From an uncultured Odoribacter sp. (GTDB taxonomy: Bacteria > Bacteroidota > Bacteroidia > Bacteroidales > Marinifilaceae), in contig CAMWQQ010000022.1 in NCBI GenBank assembly GCA_947176455.1, forward strand, positions 1 through 13,049: a stretch of 13,049 bases of DNA, given 5' to 3'. The translations under genes and the position numbers were made by a program. Every line of letters starts with the position of its first letter. The first letter of the stretch is position 1. Shown here in pieces: positions 1 through 7,829 of this stretch. The notes below the pieces were generated by a model that worked only from the letters and a program-made list of their open reading frames with translations, did not search any database and had not been told where the DNA came from.

Positions 1-1371
1 TTTAGGCTACTGACCGCCGTCTCCGTGGACGACGGCAAATCCACCCTGATCGGCAGGCTGCTTTTTGACAGCAAGAAATTATACGAAGACCAGTTGGACG
101 CGCTGGAAAGAGACACCAAACGCTACGGCAACGCAGGCGACAACATCGATTACGCCCTGCTGCTCGACGGACTGAAAGCCGAACGGGAACAAGGCATCAC
201 CATTGACGTCGCCTACCGGTATTTCTCCACCAACAAACGGAAATTCATCATCGCCGACACCCCGGGACACGAACAATATACCCGAAACATGATTACCGGC
301 GGTTCGACCGCCAATCTGGCGATTATCCTCGTGGACGCCCGTTCCGGAGTCATTACCCAGACCCGCCGCCACACTTACCTGGTATCCCTGTTGGGAATAA
401 AGCACGTGGTTCTGGCGGTCAACAAAATGGACCTGGTGGACTATGACCGAAACGTGTTCGACCGGATTGTCAGCGATTACCGTCATTTTGCAGAACCGCT
501 GGGCATTCCGGACATCACCTGCATACCCCTCTCCGCCCTGAAAGGCGACAATGTGGTGGAATCCTCTGAAAATATGAAATGGTACACCGGAAAACCGTTG
601 TTGGAATTTTTGGAAACCGTACACATCGGCAGCGACAAGAATTTCTCGGATTTCCGCTACCCCGTACAATACGTGCTCCGGCCGAACCTCGATTTCCGGG
701 GATTCAGCAGTACCGTCGCCTCGGGCATTGTCCGCAAAGGCGATGAAGTCATCGCGTTGCCTTCCATGAAGCGCTCCCGGGTAAAATCCATCGTGACTTA
801 CGAGGGAGAACAGGAATTTGCCTTTCCTCCGCAGGCGGTGACCATCACCCTGGAGGATGAAATCGACATATCCCGGGGAGAAATGCTGGTACATCCGGAC
901 AACCTCCCGACCGTCAGCCGGAATTTCGAAGCCATGCTGGTCTGGATGGACGAGAAAAAAATGGATCCGGACGAACAGTTCTTCATCAAGCACACCACCA
1001 ACCTCGCCCGGGTCAAGATTGACAAAATCCGCTACAAGGTCAATGTCAATACCCTGGAACAATCGCCGGGCGACACCATGGAATTGAACGAAATCGCCCG
1101 GGTAATCCTGAGCACGGGAAAACCGCTGTTTTTCGACCCTTATCAAAAGAACAAAAACACCGGAGCTTTTATCCTGATTGACCCGATTACCAACAACACC
1201 TGCGCCGTCGGCATGATTATCGACAAAGTGGAGATGAAAGAGATGCAGGAGTTTGAGATACCCGAAATCAACCTGACCCGACTCGGCATCTCCCCCGAAC
1301 ATCACGAGGCAGTGAAGAAGGTGGTAAATGAATTGAACCGGCAAGGTATTGCCGTGAAACTGACTGAATAA
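1..1371 (+). CDS. cysN: Sulfate adenylyltransferase subunit 1 (CysN), 5' end outside window
   Basis: CysN is the GTPase subunit of ATP sulfurylase. With CysD it uses GTP hydrolysis to drive formation of adenylyl sulfate (APS) from ATP and sulfate in the cytoplasm. The reading frame is open from base 1, and the residues before the GTG at 25 (LTAVSVDD) already match the CysN P-loop region, so the gene starts upstream of the window and GTG 25 is not its start. Visible GTPase motifs are DDGKST of the P-loop (25-42), DTPGH (256-270) and NKMD (421-432), followed by the EF-Tu-like beta-barrel domains. The normally glycine first residue of the P-loop is encoded as Val (19-21), which is odd. No APS kinase domain is fused at the C-terminus, so a separate cysC is expected, probably upstream with cysD. 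The stop lies 8 bp before the sulfotransferase start, which implies one operon. Confidence 0.95.
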   Translation, partial: FRLLTAVSVDDGKSTLIGRLLFDSKKLYEDQLDALERDTKRYGNAGDNIDYALLLDGLKAEREQGITIDVAYRYFSTNKRKFIIADTPGHEQYTRNMITGGSTANLAIILVDARSGVITQTRRHTYLVSLLGIKHVVLAVNKMDLVDYDRNVFDRIVSDYRHFAEPLGIPDITCIPLSALKGDNVVESSENMKWYTGKPLLEFLETVHIGSDKNFSDFRYPVQYVLRPNLDFRGFSSTVASGIVRKGDEVIALPSMKRSRVKSIVTYEGEQEFAFPPQAVTITLEDEIDISRGEMLVHPDNLPTVSRNFEAMLVWMDEKKMDPDEQFFIKHTTNLARVKIDKIRYKVNVNTLEQSPGDTMELNEIARVILSTGKPLFFDPYQKNKNTGAFILIDPITNNTCAVGMIIDKVEMKEMQEFEIPEINLTRLGISPEHHEAVKKVVNELNRQGIAVKLTE

Positions 1372-1379
1372 TTGTTCAC

Positions 1380-2486
1380 ATGGGCGTATTAGAATTTCAG
1401 AAATTACCAGTCAACACGCTGGTGGGTGCCGACTGGAAAACGTTTAAAGGAATAACCAAAGGGCAAAAGATAGAAAAAGGATACAGGACCAAATACTGCC
1501 TGACCAAAGGCGTCTGCCGACTGCTGAGTACCTTGAAGCCGATTCAGGATCGCCGTTATGCCAAACGCTTGGAAAAACAGTCCATCAACATGGAACCCGT
1601 ATTCATTCTCGGTCACTGGCGAAGCGGTACCACGTTCGTCCACAACGTACTGGCGCACGACAAGCACTTCGGTTACACGACCACTTACCAGACGGTCTTC
1701 CCGCACATGATGATGTGGGGACAGCCTTTGTTCAAAAAAACAATGGCGTGGCTCATGCCCGACAAACGGCCGACGGACAATATGGAATTGAACGTGGACC
1801 TTCCACAGGAGGAAGAGTTTGCCTTGTCCAATATGCTTCCCTACTCCTACTACGATTTCTGGTTTTTACCTCAAAACATGCTGGAGTATTGCGACCGCTT
1901 CCTGACCATGAAGACGGCTACGCCCGAAGAACGACAGGCATTCAAGGACACGTTCCTGAAACTGATCAAGATTTCGCTTTGGAACACTAAAGGCGAACAA
2001 TTCCTGAGCAAGAATCCCCCGCACACCGGCAAGGTAAAGGAGATTTTGGAAATGTTCCCCAATGCCAAATTCATCTACCTGATGCGCAACCCGTACACGG
2101 TATTTGAATCGACCCGCAGTTTCTTCAACAATACGATTATCCCCCTGCAACTACAGAAAATCAGCCAGGAGGAAATGGAGCAAAACATCCTCGAAGTGTA
2201 CACCCGGCTGTACCATACCTACGAGGAGGAAAAGAAACTGATTCCGGAAGGCAACCTGATTGAAATCAAATTCGAGGACTTTGAAGCCGATGCCATGGCC
2301 ATGACGGAGAAAATCTACAAAACCCTGCGCATCCCGGGATTTGAAGAAGCCAAAGCCGACATCGCCGCCTACCTGGAAAAGAAAAAAGGCTACAAGAAAA
2401 ACGCCTACAAATACGAACCCCGAACCGTCGAACTGGTCGAGAAGCACTGGGATTTCGCCTTAAAGCAATGGGATTACAAATTGTAA
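1380..2486 (+). CDS. PAPS-dependent sulfotransferase (Sulfotransfer_3-like)
   Basis: This 368-residue protein should transfer the sulfonate group from PAPS to a hydroxyl or amine acceptor. The 5'-phosphosulfate-binding loop is GHWRSGTTF (residues 78-86), preceded by the beta strand PVFIL. The 3'-phosphate-binding motif is in YLMRNPYTVFEST (233-245). LPQEEEFAL (141-149) and LSKNPPHTGK (209-218) are typical blocks of bacterial Sulfotransfer_3 enzymes. There is no signal peptide, so it is cytoplasmic. ATG 1380 sits 8 bp after the cysN stop and there is room for little else. The coupling to cysN suggests the operon makes its own PAPS for this enzyme. From established knowledge, a cysD-cysN-sulfotransferase cluster in Bacteroides thetaiotaomicron sulfonates steroids; by analogy a lipid or sterol acceptor is possible, but the acceptor cannot be read from sequence. 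Confidence 0.9.
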   Translation: MGVLEFQKLPVNTLVGADWKTFKGITKGQKIEKGYRTKYCLTKGVCRLLSTLKPIQDRRYAKRLEKQSINMEPVFILGHWRSGTTFVHNVLAHDKHFGYTTTYQTVFPHMMMWGQPLFKKTMAWLMPDKRPTDNMELNVDLPQEEEFALSNMLPYSYYDFWFLPQNMLEYCDRFLTMKTATPEERQAFKDTFLKLIKISLWNTKGEQFLSKNPPHTGKVKEILEMFPNAKFIYLMRNPYTVFESTRSFFNNTIIPLQLQKISQEEMEQNILEVYTRLYHTYEEEKKLIPEGNLIEIKFEDFEADAMAMTEKIYKTLRIPGFEEAKADIAAYLEKKKGYKKNAYKYEPRTVELVEKHWDFALKQWDYKL

Positions 2487-2490
2487 TCCC
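2470..2490. terminator. Perfect palindrome at convergent gene junction, possible bidirectional terminator
   Basis: The arms GGGATTACAA (2470-2479) and TTGTAATCCC (2481-2490) are perfect inverted repeats around one base. As RNA this gives an 8-bp stem with a 5-nt loop. It covers the last codons and stop of the sulfotransferase and abuts the stop of the converging thioesterase gene. Neither side has a good T-tract, so it may act as an mRNA 3'-end stabiliser or a weak terminator rather than a canonical intrinsic one. Confidence 0.5.
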
Positions 2491-2895
2491 TTAGGCAACG
2501 ACATTGGTTACCCGGTTGACCGTCACCAATGTTCCGAACTCGTCCCGAATCTCCACCTGTACGACATGGGTGCGTTTGCCCCGGTGTATGAACGTGCCAC
2601 GCGCCACGACAAAGTTGCCTTTCGCCTGCTTGATGTGATTACCGTTCACCTCTATGCCGAAAACATTGAACTTAATCTCCTCGGGCACGGAAATAACACT
2701 CAACGCCCCTCCCACGGTTTCCGCCAACGCCATATTGGCACCACCATGTAAAGCTCCATCCGGTCGGCACGTCCGGCGGTCAATAGGCATTTTCATTTCC
2801 AACCACCCTTCTCCGGCAGCCGTAAACACCATTCCCAAATGGTCCACCAACGTATTCTGGCAAAACCGATTCAATCGTTCCAATACATCTTCCAT
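2491..2895 (-). CDS. Hotdog-fold acyl-CoA thioesterase, MenI/YdiI-like
   Basis: The 134-residue protein has the length and layout of the YdiI/MenI group of PaaI-type hotdog thioesterases. It shows MPIDRRTCRPDGALHGGANM, then the candidate catalytic Glu in LAETVGG (Glu59, after HGG at 50-52), and the VFGIEVNGNHI and GKRTHVVQVEI strands. E. coli YdiI hydrolyses 1,4-dihydroxy-2-naphthoyl-CoA in menaquinone synthesis, and Bacteroidales make menaquinone, so that role is plausible. Related PaaI enzymes act on other acyl-CoAs, so I leave the symbol blank. I chose ATG 2895 because it matches the usual family N-terminus (MEDVLERLN). A GTG at 2916 would add seven residues without family support. The gene converges on the sulfotransferase, with 4 bp between the stops, and diverges from bcp. 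Confidence 0.85.
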   Translation of the reverse strand: MEDVLERLNRFCQNTLVDHLGMVFTAAGEGWLEMKMPIDRRTCRPDGALHGGANMALAETVGGALSVISVPEEIKFNVFGIEVNGNHIKQAKGNFVVARGTFIHRGKRTHVVQVEIRDEFGTLVTVNRVTNVVA

Positions 2896-2930
2896 GATTG
2901 CACTATTTATCAACACCTTTAAACGTTTGT

Positions 2931-2938
2931 CAAAAATA
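2931..2938 (-). promoter_or_regulatory. Possible -7 box for the thioesterase gene
   Basis: On the minus strand TATTTTTG fits the Bacteroidetes -7 consensus TAnnTTTG. It lies about 35-40 bp upstream of the chosen start at 2895. I see no convincing TTTG about 19 bp further upstream, so support is limited to the -7 element and the AT-rich context. Confidence 0.4.
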
Positions 2939-2971
2939 AAACATTTCTGATAAATTTCCGGATTTTACTCG

Positions 2972-3001
2972 TTTGTATTCGGCAAAAATTTCATACATTT
3001 G
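2972..3001 (+). promoter_or_regulatory. Bacteroidetes-type promoter upstream of bcp
   Basis: TTTG (2972-2975) and TACATTTG (2994-3001) match the -33 and -7 elements recognised by the Bacteroidetes primary sigma factor, with 18 bp between them. Transcription should begin near 3007-3010, giving a leader of about 55 nt before the ATG at 3063. It is the only clear promoter seen for bcp and recA. Confidence 0.75.
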
Positions 3002-3062
3002 TGTAAAACGGTGTGATGCACAAATCCCGTATGAAGACATTGTAAATCATAGATAAAACCAG

Positions 3063-3515
3063 ATGACACCATTAAAAGAAGGCGACAAGGCACCTTTTTT
3101 CAAAGGTCTTGACCAGAACAACCGGGAAATCAACCTGGACGATTTCAAAGGAAAGAAACTCATCCTTTACTTCTACCCCAAGGACAATACTTCCGGCTGC
3201 ACGGCGGAAGCGTGCAATCTGAATGAAAATTACGACACGTTGACCACACAAGGCTACGAAGTGGTAGGGGTCAGTCCGGATTCCGCAACTTCGCACCAGA
3301 AATTCATCGCGAAATACAATCTTTCGTTCAACTTAATCGCAGACACGGAAAAAACAATCCTGCAGGATTACGGCGTATGGGCTGAAAAATCCATGTACGG
3401 ACGCAAATACATGGGGGTACTCCGCACCACTTTCGTCATCGACGAAAACGGCATCATCGAAAAGGTCATCACCAAAGTGGACACGAAAAATGCAGCGGCA
3501 CAAATCGTGCATTAA
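3063..3515 (+). CDS. bcp: Thiol peroxidase of the Bcp/PrxQ family
   Basis: This 150-residue cytoplasmic peroxiredoxin reduces hydrogen peroxide and organic hydroperoxides using thioredoxin-type reductants. Its AhpC-TSA fold shows [15 protein letters not shown], with peroxidatic Cys46 and resolving Cys51 five residues later, the spacing of the Bcp (atypical 2-Cys) group. The conserved Arg is in [10 protein letters not shown] (Arg121). The length is normal for the family. ATG 3063 follows an AT-rich leader without a Shine-Dalgarno sequence. recA starts 35 bp downstream with no terminator between, so the two are probably co-transcribed, linking peroxide defence with DNA repair. As I recall, bcp-recA clustering is also seen in Bacteroides. 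Confidence 0.95.
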   Translation: MTPLKEGDKAPFFKGLDQNNREINLDDFKGKKLILYFYPKDNTSGCTAEACNLNENYDTLTTQGYEVVGVSPDSATSHQKFIAKYNLSFNLIADTEKTILQDYGVWAEKSMYGRKYMGVLRTTFVIDENGIIEKVITKVDTKNAAAQIVH

Positions 3516-3550
3516 GAAACAAGCAAATATCAAATAAAAATAAAAACGAT

Positions 3551-4603
3551 ATGGCAACAAAAGAAATGAATCTTGAAAAACTGAAAGCGCTTCAACTGAC
3601 ACTCGACAAGATTGAAAAGAACTTCGGCAAAGGAAGCATCATGAAGCTTGGCGACAATCAGGTGGAAAACATCCCGGTCATTTCGTCCGGTTCCATTTCG
3701 CTCGACAAAGCGTTGGGCGTGGGCGGATACCCCAAAGGACGGGTGATTGAAATATACGGACCGGAATCGTCCGGTAAAACGACCCTGGCGATCCATGCGA
3801 TTGCCGAAGCCCAGAAACAAGGCGGCATCGCGGCAATCATCGACGCGGAACACGCCTTCGACCGTACTTATGCGGAAAAACTGGGCGTAGACATCGAAAA
3901 CCTGTTCATTTCGCAACCGGACAACGGTGAACAGGCGCTGGAGATTGCCGACCAATTGATTCGTTCCGCTGCGATTGACATCATCGTCATCGACTCCGTG
4001 GCCGCCCTGACCCCGAAAGCGGAAATCGAAGGCAACATGGGCGACAGCGTCATGGGACTCCAGGCACGTCTGATGTCGCAGGCGTTGCGTAAATTGACCA
4101 GCACAATCAGCAAGACCAATACCTGTTGCATCTTCATCAATCAGCTACGAGACAAAATCGGTGTCATGTTCGGCAACCCCGAAACCACCACCGGCGGTAA
4201 TGCGCTGAAATTCTACTCTTCCGTCCGCCTGGACATCCGCAAGATAGGACCGATCAAAGACGGGGAAGAAATCCTCGGTAACCATACCCGTGTAAAAGTA
4301 GTGAAGAACAAGGTAGCACCTCCATTCCGCAAAGCCGAGTTTGACATCATGTACGGAGAAGGCATCTCCATTTCCGGAGAAATCGTAGACCTGGGAGTTG
4401 AATACAATGTCATCAAGAAAAGCGGAAGCTGGTTCTCCTACGGGGAAAACAAGCTCGGTCAGGGACGTGAAACCGTCAAGCAACTGATTATGGACAATCC
4501 GGAACTGGCAGAGGAAATCAAGCAAAAGATTGTCGCTACCATGAACGGCACGCCGGACGAACCCGTGACTGAAGATACCGTGAACAGCGAAAGCGAGGAT
4601 TAA
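3551..4603 (+). CDS. recA: Recombinase A
   Basis: RecA forms ATP-dependent filaments on single-stranded DNA and drives strand exchange in recombinational repair. In species with LexA it also triggers repressor self-cleavage. The 350-residue protein has Walker A GPESSGKT (70-77), the catalytic Glu100 in DAEHAFD, Walker [11 protein letters not shown] (144-153), and the L2 DNA-binding loop around [16 protein letters not shown] (207-222). The C-terminal tail is acidic ([11 protein letters not shown]), as is typical. There is no intein and no truncation. The 35-bp A-rich gap after bcp contains no obvious promoter, so expression probably depends on the bcp promoter. I saw no LexA-type operator. Confidence 0.98.
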   Translation: MATKEMNLEKLKALQLTLDKIEKNFGKGSIMKLGDNQVENIPVISSGSISLDKALGVGGYPKGRVIEIYGPESSGKTTLAIHAIAEAQKQGGIAAIIDAEHAFDRTYAEKLGVDIENLFISQPDNGEQALEIADQLIRSAAIDIIVIDSVAALTPKAEIEGNMGDSVMGLQARLMSQALRKLTSTISKTNTCCIFINQLRDKIGVMFGNPETTTGGNALKFYSSVRLDIRKIGPIKDGEEILGNHTRVKVVKNKVAPPFRKAEFDIMYGEGISISGEIVDLGVEYNVIKKSGSWFSYGENKLGQGRETVKQLIMDNPELAEEIKQKIVATMNGTPDEPVTEDTVNSESED

Positions 4604-4622
4604 TCAATGCGCAAATTTACCT

Positions 4623-6698
4623 ATGAAAAAAAACATCATTCCTTTTGTATTTATCTTGTCTCTGATGTCGTGCAATAACCCAACGGAAAATTCAGCCGAA
4701 GGCAAAGGATACAAAACTCCGGCAGACCTGAAATTAGAATCGGATGTCATGACTCCCGAGGTATTGTGGTCTTTCGGAAGAATCGGAAATGTCAGCGTGT
4801 CGCCGGACGGTGCGTATGCGGTTTATGACGTCACCTATTTCAACAAGGAAGAAGACCGTGGATATACCGATTTGTATTTGCTGAACCTGAAAGACGGGAA
4901 GTCTACCCAACTCACGGACACCGAATACAATGAATCGGATGTCGCTTGGACACCGGATGGAAAACACATCACCTATCTGGCGAAAGGTCAATTGTGGGAA
5001 ATGAACCCCGACGGCACGGCTCCCCGGCAGATCACCGACATAGAAGGAGGCATTAACGGATATGTTTATGCACCGGACATGTCCAAAATCGTCTACCTGA
5101 AAGACGTGAAACTCGAACCGACCGTCCAGGACCTGCACCCCGACCTGCCCAAAGCCAAGGCACGGATTATCAATGACCAGTTCTACCGCCATTGGAACGA
5201 CTGGGTAGATGCCTACACCCACTTGTTCATTGCGGATTATGCACCGAACCAGCTCATTACGAACGGGAAAGACATCTTGGAAGGCGAACATTGGGAATCG
5301 CCGGTACGTCCCTGGGGAGGTGTCGAGCAACTGGCGTGGACCAAAGACGGCAAGCAACTGATTTATACCTGCCGGAAAAAAACAGGCATCGATTATGCGA
5401 AATCCACCAACACGGATTTATACGCCTACCATACGGAGAACGGCGAAACGGTCAACCTGACCGAAGGCATGCCGGGCTACGATAAAAATCCGGTCATCTC
5501 TCCCAACGGTCAGTATATGGCATGGGAAAGCATGGAGCGCGACGGATACGAGGCGGACAAAGTCAGACTGTTTGTCATGGACCTGCAGACCGGAAAGAAA
5601 CAGGATTTCACCAAAGGTTTCGACCAGAACGCCGAAGGACTGAAATGGGGCGACGACCACACCATCTGGTTTATTTCCGACTGGCATGCCACCGACGAGA
5701 TTTATTCCTTGAATCTCCATACGGGTAAAATCACCAAGCATACTGAAGGAACACACAACTACACCTCCGTGATTCCCGCAGGCGAAACGCTCATCGCCAC
5801 CAAAGTGTCCATGAGCAAACCCGCCGAAATCTACCGGGTAGACCCGGCAACCGGCAAAGACGAGGAACTGTCTTTCGTCAACAAATCCATTCTGGACCAA
5901 CTGACCATGGGAAAAGTGGAAAAACGCTGGATAAAGACCACCGACAAGAAAGATATGCTGGTCTGGATGATTTATCCGCCCCACTTCGACCCGAACAAAA
6001 AGTATCCTGCACTTCTTTATTGTGAAGGCGGCCCCCAAAGCACGGTCAGCCAATTCTGGAGCTATCGCTGGAACTTCCAGCAAATGGCAGCCAACGGCTA
6101 CATCATCGTCGCACCGAATCGACGGGGACTTCCGGGCTTCGGTCAGGAATGGCTGGAACAAATCAGCGGGGATTACTCCGGACAGAACATCAAGGATTAC
6201 TTGTCCGCCATTGACAACGCCAAAAAAGAACCCTATATCGATGAAAATCGCCTGGGTTGCATCGGCGCCTCCTACGGCGGATATTCCGTGTATTACCTTG
6301 CAGGGCATCACGACAAGCGTTTCAAGGCTTTCATCGCCCACTGCGGCATCTTTGACCTGAAAATGCAATACAACACCACCGAAGAGATGTGGTTCGCCAA
6401 TTGGGACATGGGAGGCGCACCCTGGGAAAAGGACAACAAGGTCGCACAACGCACCTTTGCCAACTCTCCGGACCTTTTTGTAGGCAAATGGGACACCCCC
6501 ATCCTAGTCATTCACGGACAAAAGGATTTCCGCATCGATGTATCGCAGGGTATGGCCGCCTTCAATGCCGCCCGCATGCGTGGCATCCCTGCCCAATACC
6601 TGTATTTCCCCAACGAATGCCATTGGGTCACCGGTTGCCAGGACGGCATACTGTGGCAACGCACCTTCAAATCCTGGCTGGACAAATGGCTGAAATAA
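4623..6698 (+). CDS. dpp5: Dipeptidyl-peptidase 5-like S9 serine peptidase, lipoprotein
   Basis: This 691-residue peptidase resembles Porphyromonas gingivalis DPP5 (about 684 residues), which removes N-terminal dipeptides from oligopeptides in the periplasm. The N-terminus is a lipoprotein signal with lipobox LMSC (Cys17). The following residues NNPTE do not look like a surface-export signal, so a periplasm-facing membrane anchor is likely. A beta-propeller with repeated SPDG/TPDGK-like blades (about 45-420) precedes the alpha/beta-hydrolase domain (about 435-691). The triad is Ser550 in GASYGG, Asp635 in HGQKDFR and His667 in NECHW. NRRGLPGFGQ and EEMWFANWDMGG match conserved DPP5 blocks. 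The start is 19 bp after recA, so read-through from recA is likely. A strong terminator follows 10 bp after the stop. Confidence 0.93.
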   Translation: MKKNIIPFVFILSLMSCNNPTENSAEGKGYKTPADLKLESDVMTPEVLWSFGRIGNVSVSPDGAYAVYDVTYFNKEEDRGYTDLYLLNLKDGKSTQLTDTEYNESDVAWTPDGKHITYLAKGQLWEMNPDGTAPRQITDIEGGINGYVYAPDMSKIVYLKDVKLEPTVQDLHPDLPKAKARIINDQFYRHWNDWVDAYTHLFIADYAPNQLITNGKDILEGEHWESPVRPWGGVEQLAWTKDGKQLIYTCRKKTGIDYAKSTNTDLYAYHTENGETVNLTEGMPGYDKNPVISPNGQYMAWESMERDGYEADKVRLFVMDLQTGKKQDFTKGFDQNAEGLKWGDDHTIWFISDWHATDEIYSLNLHTGKITKHTEGTHNYTSVIPAGETLIATKVSMSKPAEIYRVDPATGKDEELSFVNKSILDQLTMGKVEKRWIKTTDKKDMLVWMIYPPHFDPNKKYPALLYCEGGPQSTVSQFWSYRWNFQQMAANGYIIVAPNRRGLPGFGQEWLEQISGDYSGQNIKDYLSAIDNAKKEPYIDENRLGCIGASYGGYSVYYLAGHHDKRFKAFIAHCGIFDLKMQYNTTEEMWFANWDMGGAPWEKDNKVAQRTFANSPDLFVGKWDTPILVIHGQKDFRIDVSQGMAAFNAARMRGIPAQYLYFPNECHWVTGCQDGILWQRTFKSWLDKWLK

Positions 6699-6708
6699 TC
6701 AGGATAAA

Positions 6709-6746
6709 AAAACATGGGGCGGTTCATTTGAACCGCCTCATGTTTT
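6709..6746. terminator. Strong bidirectional intrinsic terminator
   Basis: The arms AAAACATGGGGCGGTTC (6709-6725) and GAACCGCCTCATGTTTT (6730-6746) form a 17-bp stem with one G-U pair and an ATTT loop. On the plus strand the 3' arm ends in TTTT. On the minus strand the A-run at 6706-6712 gives a longer T-tract. It can end dpp5 transcripts and those of the converging peptidase remnant. Confidence 0.9.
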
Positions 6747-6792
6747 ACACATCTAAAAACTCAAGACCATTTTCAGTCTCTCGCCTTCAGCC

Positions 6793-7650
6793 CTATTTCT
6801 CTTTCAATAGATAACGGGTAAAATAATCCCGTTTTTTCTTCTCGAAATAAGTTTTATATTGTCCCTCATAATGATGACTTTGACTCGGAAGAATCAATAA
6901 ATCAAAATCTTTATTGTTCAAGATGAAAGCATTTACCATTCTCATCGTATGGGCTGGATGCACATTCTGATCGACTTCCCCGGTTACCAACAAAAGATGT
7001 CCTTTTAAACTCTTTGCCAAATCCTGATTTATATTCACTTGGAAACGATTGTCATCCCCTATGCCCTGGTAGGTTTCTCCCCATGCACGGTTATAAATCC
7101 GATTATCATGATTCCCGGAGGAAGCCACAGCCACTCTGTAAAAATCCGGATACGTGCAAATAGCCGCCACCGACATCATACCTCCTCCTGAATGACCGAA
7201 AATACCCACCCGAGTCGTATCAACATAAGAAAAACGTTGTCCCAATTGTCGAATCCCACACACGTCATCGGCTAACGGATAATCTCGCAAATTGCCATAC
7301 CCATACGTGGCATAAGCCTTATCCCGATAAGGAGAACTACCTCGATGCCCCATACAAACCACAATAAACCCTCGTTGAGCCAAAGCCGTGTTATTATAAC
7401 GGTCAAATACCGTAAACTCCGTCCATACCGTTTCCGTGAAAGGACCCGGATATACTTGTGAAATAATTGGATACACTCTCGTGGAATCAAAATTAAACGG
7501 TTTCCACATAATACCATAAAGATCCGTCTTCCCGTCAGCGGCCTTCACCGTAAATTGTTCAGGAAAACACCAGCCATAATCCAATAATTTCGAAATATCC
7601 GGTTTTTCCAATATCGTCATTAACCGACCATTTCCATCATAATAATATTT
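6793..7650 (-). pseudogene. 5'-truncated S9B (DPP-IV-type) prolyl peptidase, catalytic domain only
   Basis: The frame encodes the C-terminal part of a DPP-IV-type S9 peptidase. Numbering from ATG 7620, the alpha/beta-hydrolase domain carries Ser144 in GHSGGG, Asp217 in GEVDQNV and His249 or His250 in SQSHHYEG, so the triad is intact. Full-length relatives are about 700-800 residues with an N-terminal beta-propeller and signal peptide; both are missing here. Family-like sequence (YYYDGNGRLMTILEK) continues upstream of ATG 7620 to about 7650, and the frame closes at TAG 7678-7680. This shows that the ATG is internal and that homology breaks near 7650. It is therefore best read as a truncated remnant. 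A 275-residue cytoplasmic hydrolase from ATG 7620 is the less likely alternative. No promoter is visible. It converges on dpp5. Confidence 0.8.
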
Positions 7651-7829
7651 GAAAGAGCAAAGATATAGAAAATAAATCTATTGTTATGATATTTTACTTA
7701 ATATTTAAGCAATTCAATCTAAAATTGGTGATAACTTTTTGTTATTCTGAGCAACAGGCAATATGCACTAATCCTTATCATTGGAAGTACTAAAAGAATC
7801 AAACGACTTAGTTTGAACGATTGATATTT
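7651..7829. other. AT-rich gene-free stretch
   Basis: No coding frame, tRNA or strong repeat is visible. It contains the break point of the peptidase remnant at its left end and a weak stem-loop for the DUF1016 gene near its right end. If the island arose by recombination, one junction should lie near 7650. Confidence 0.5.
7799..7816 (-). terminator. Weak terminator downstream of the DUF1016 gene
   Basis: On the minus strand TCAAAC, loop TAAGTC, GTTTGA form a 6-bp stem followed by TTCTTTT. It lies 13 bp after the DUF1016 stop. The stem is short and AT-rich, so only modest termination is expected. Confidence 0.4.

Noticed and set aside
79..1344. Long minus-strand open frame (421 codons) opposite cysN
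   Set aside because: It lies entirely antisense to a clear CysN coding sequence, has no recognisable domain and arises from the GC-rich codon pattern of cysN.
2654..2950. Plus-strand open frame (98 codons) across the thioesterase gene
   Set aside because: It is antisense to conserved hotdog motifs and lacks any recognisable domain or promoter.
5418..6449. Minus-strand open frame (343 codons) opposite dpp5
   Set aside because: It is antisense to the conserved catalytic and propeller regions of the peptidase and shows no family motif, so it is a shadow frame.
7621..7829. tRNA or small RNA gene in the AT-rich gap
   Set aside because: No cloverleaf, T-loop sequence or strong promoter-hairpin pair could be drawn; only a weak stem-loop is present.
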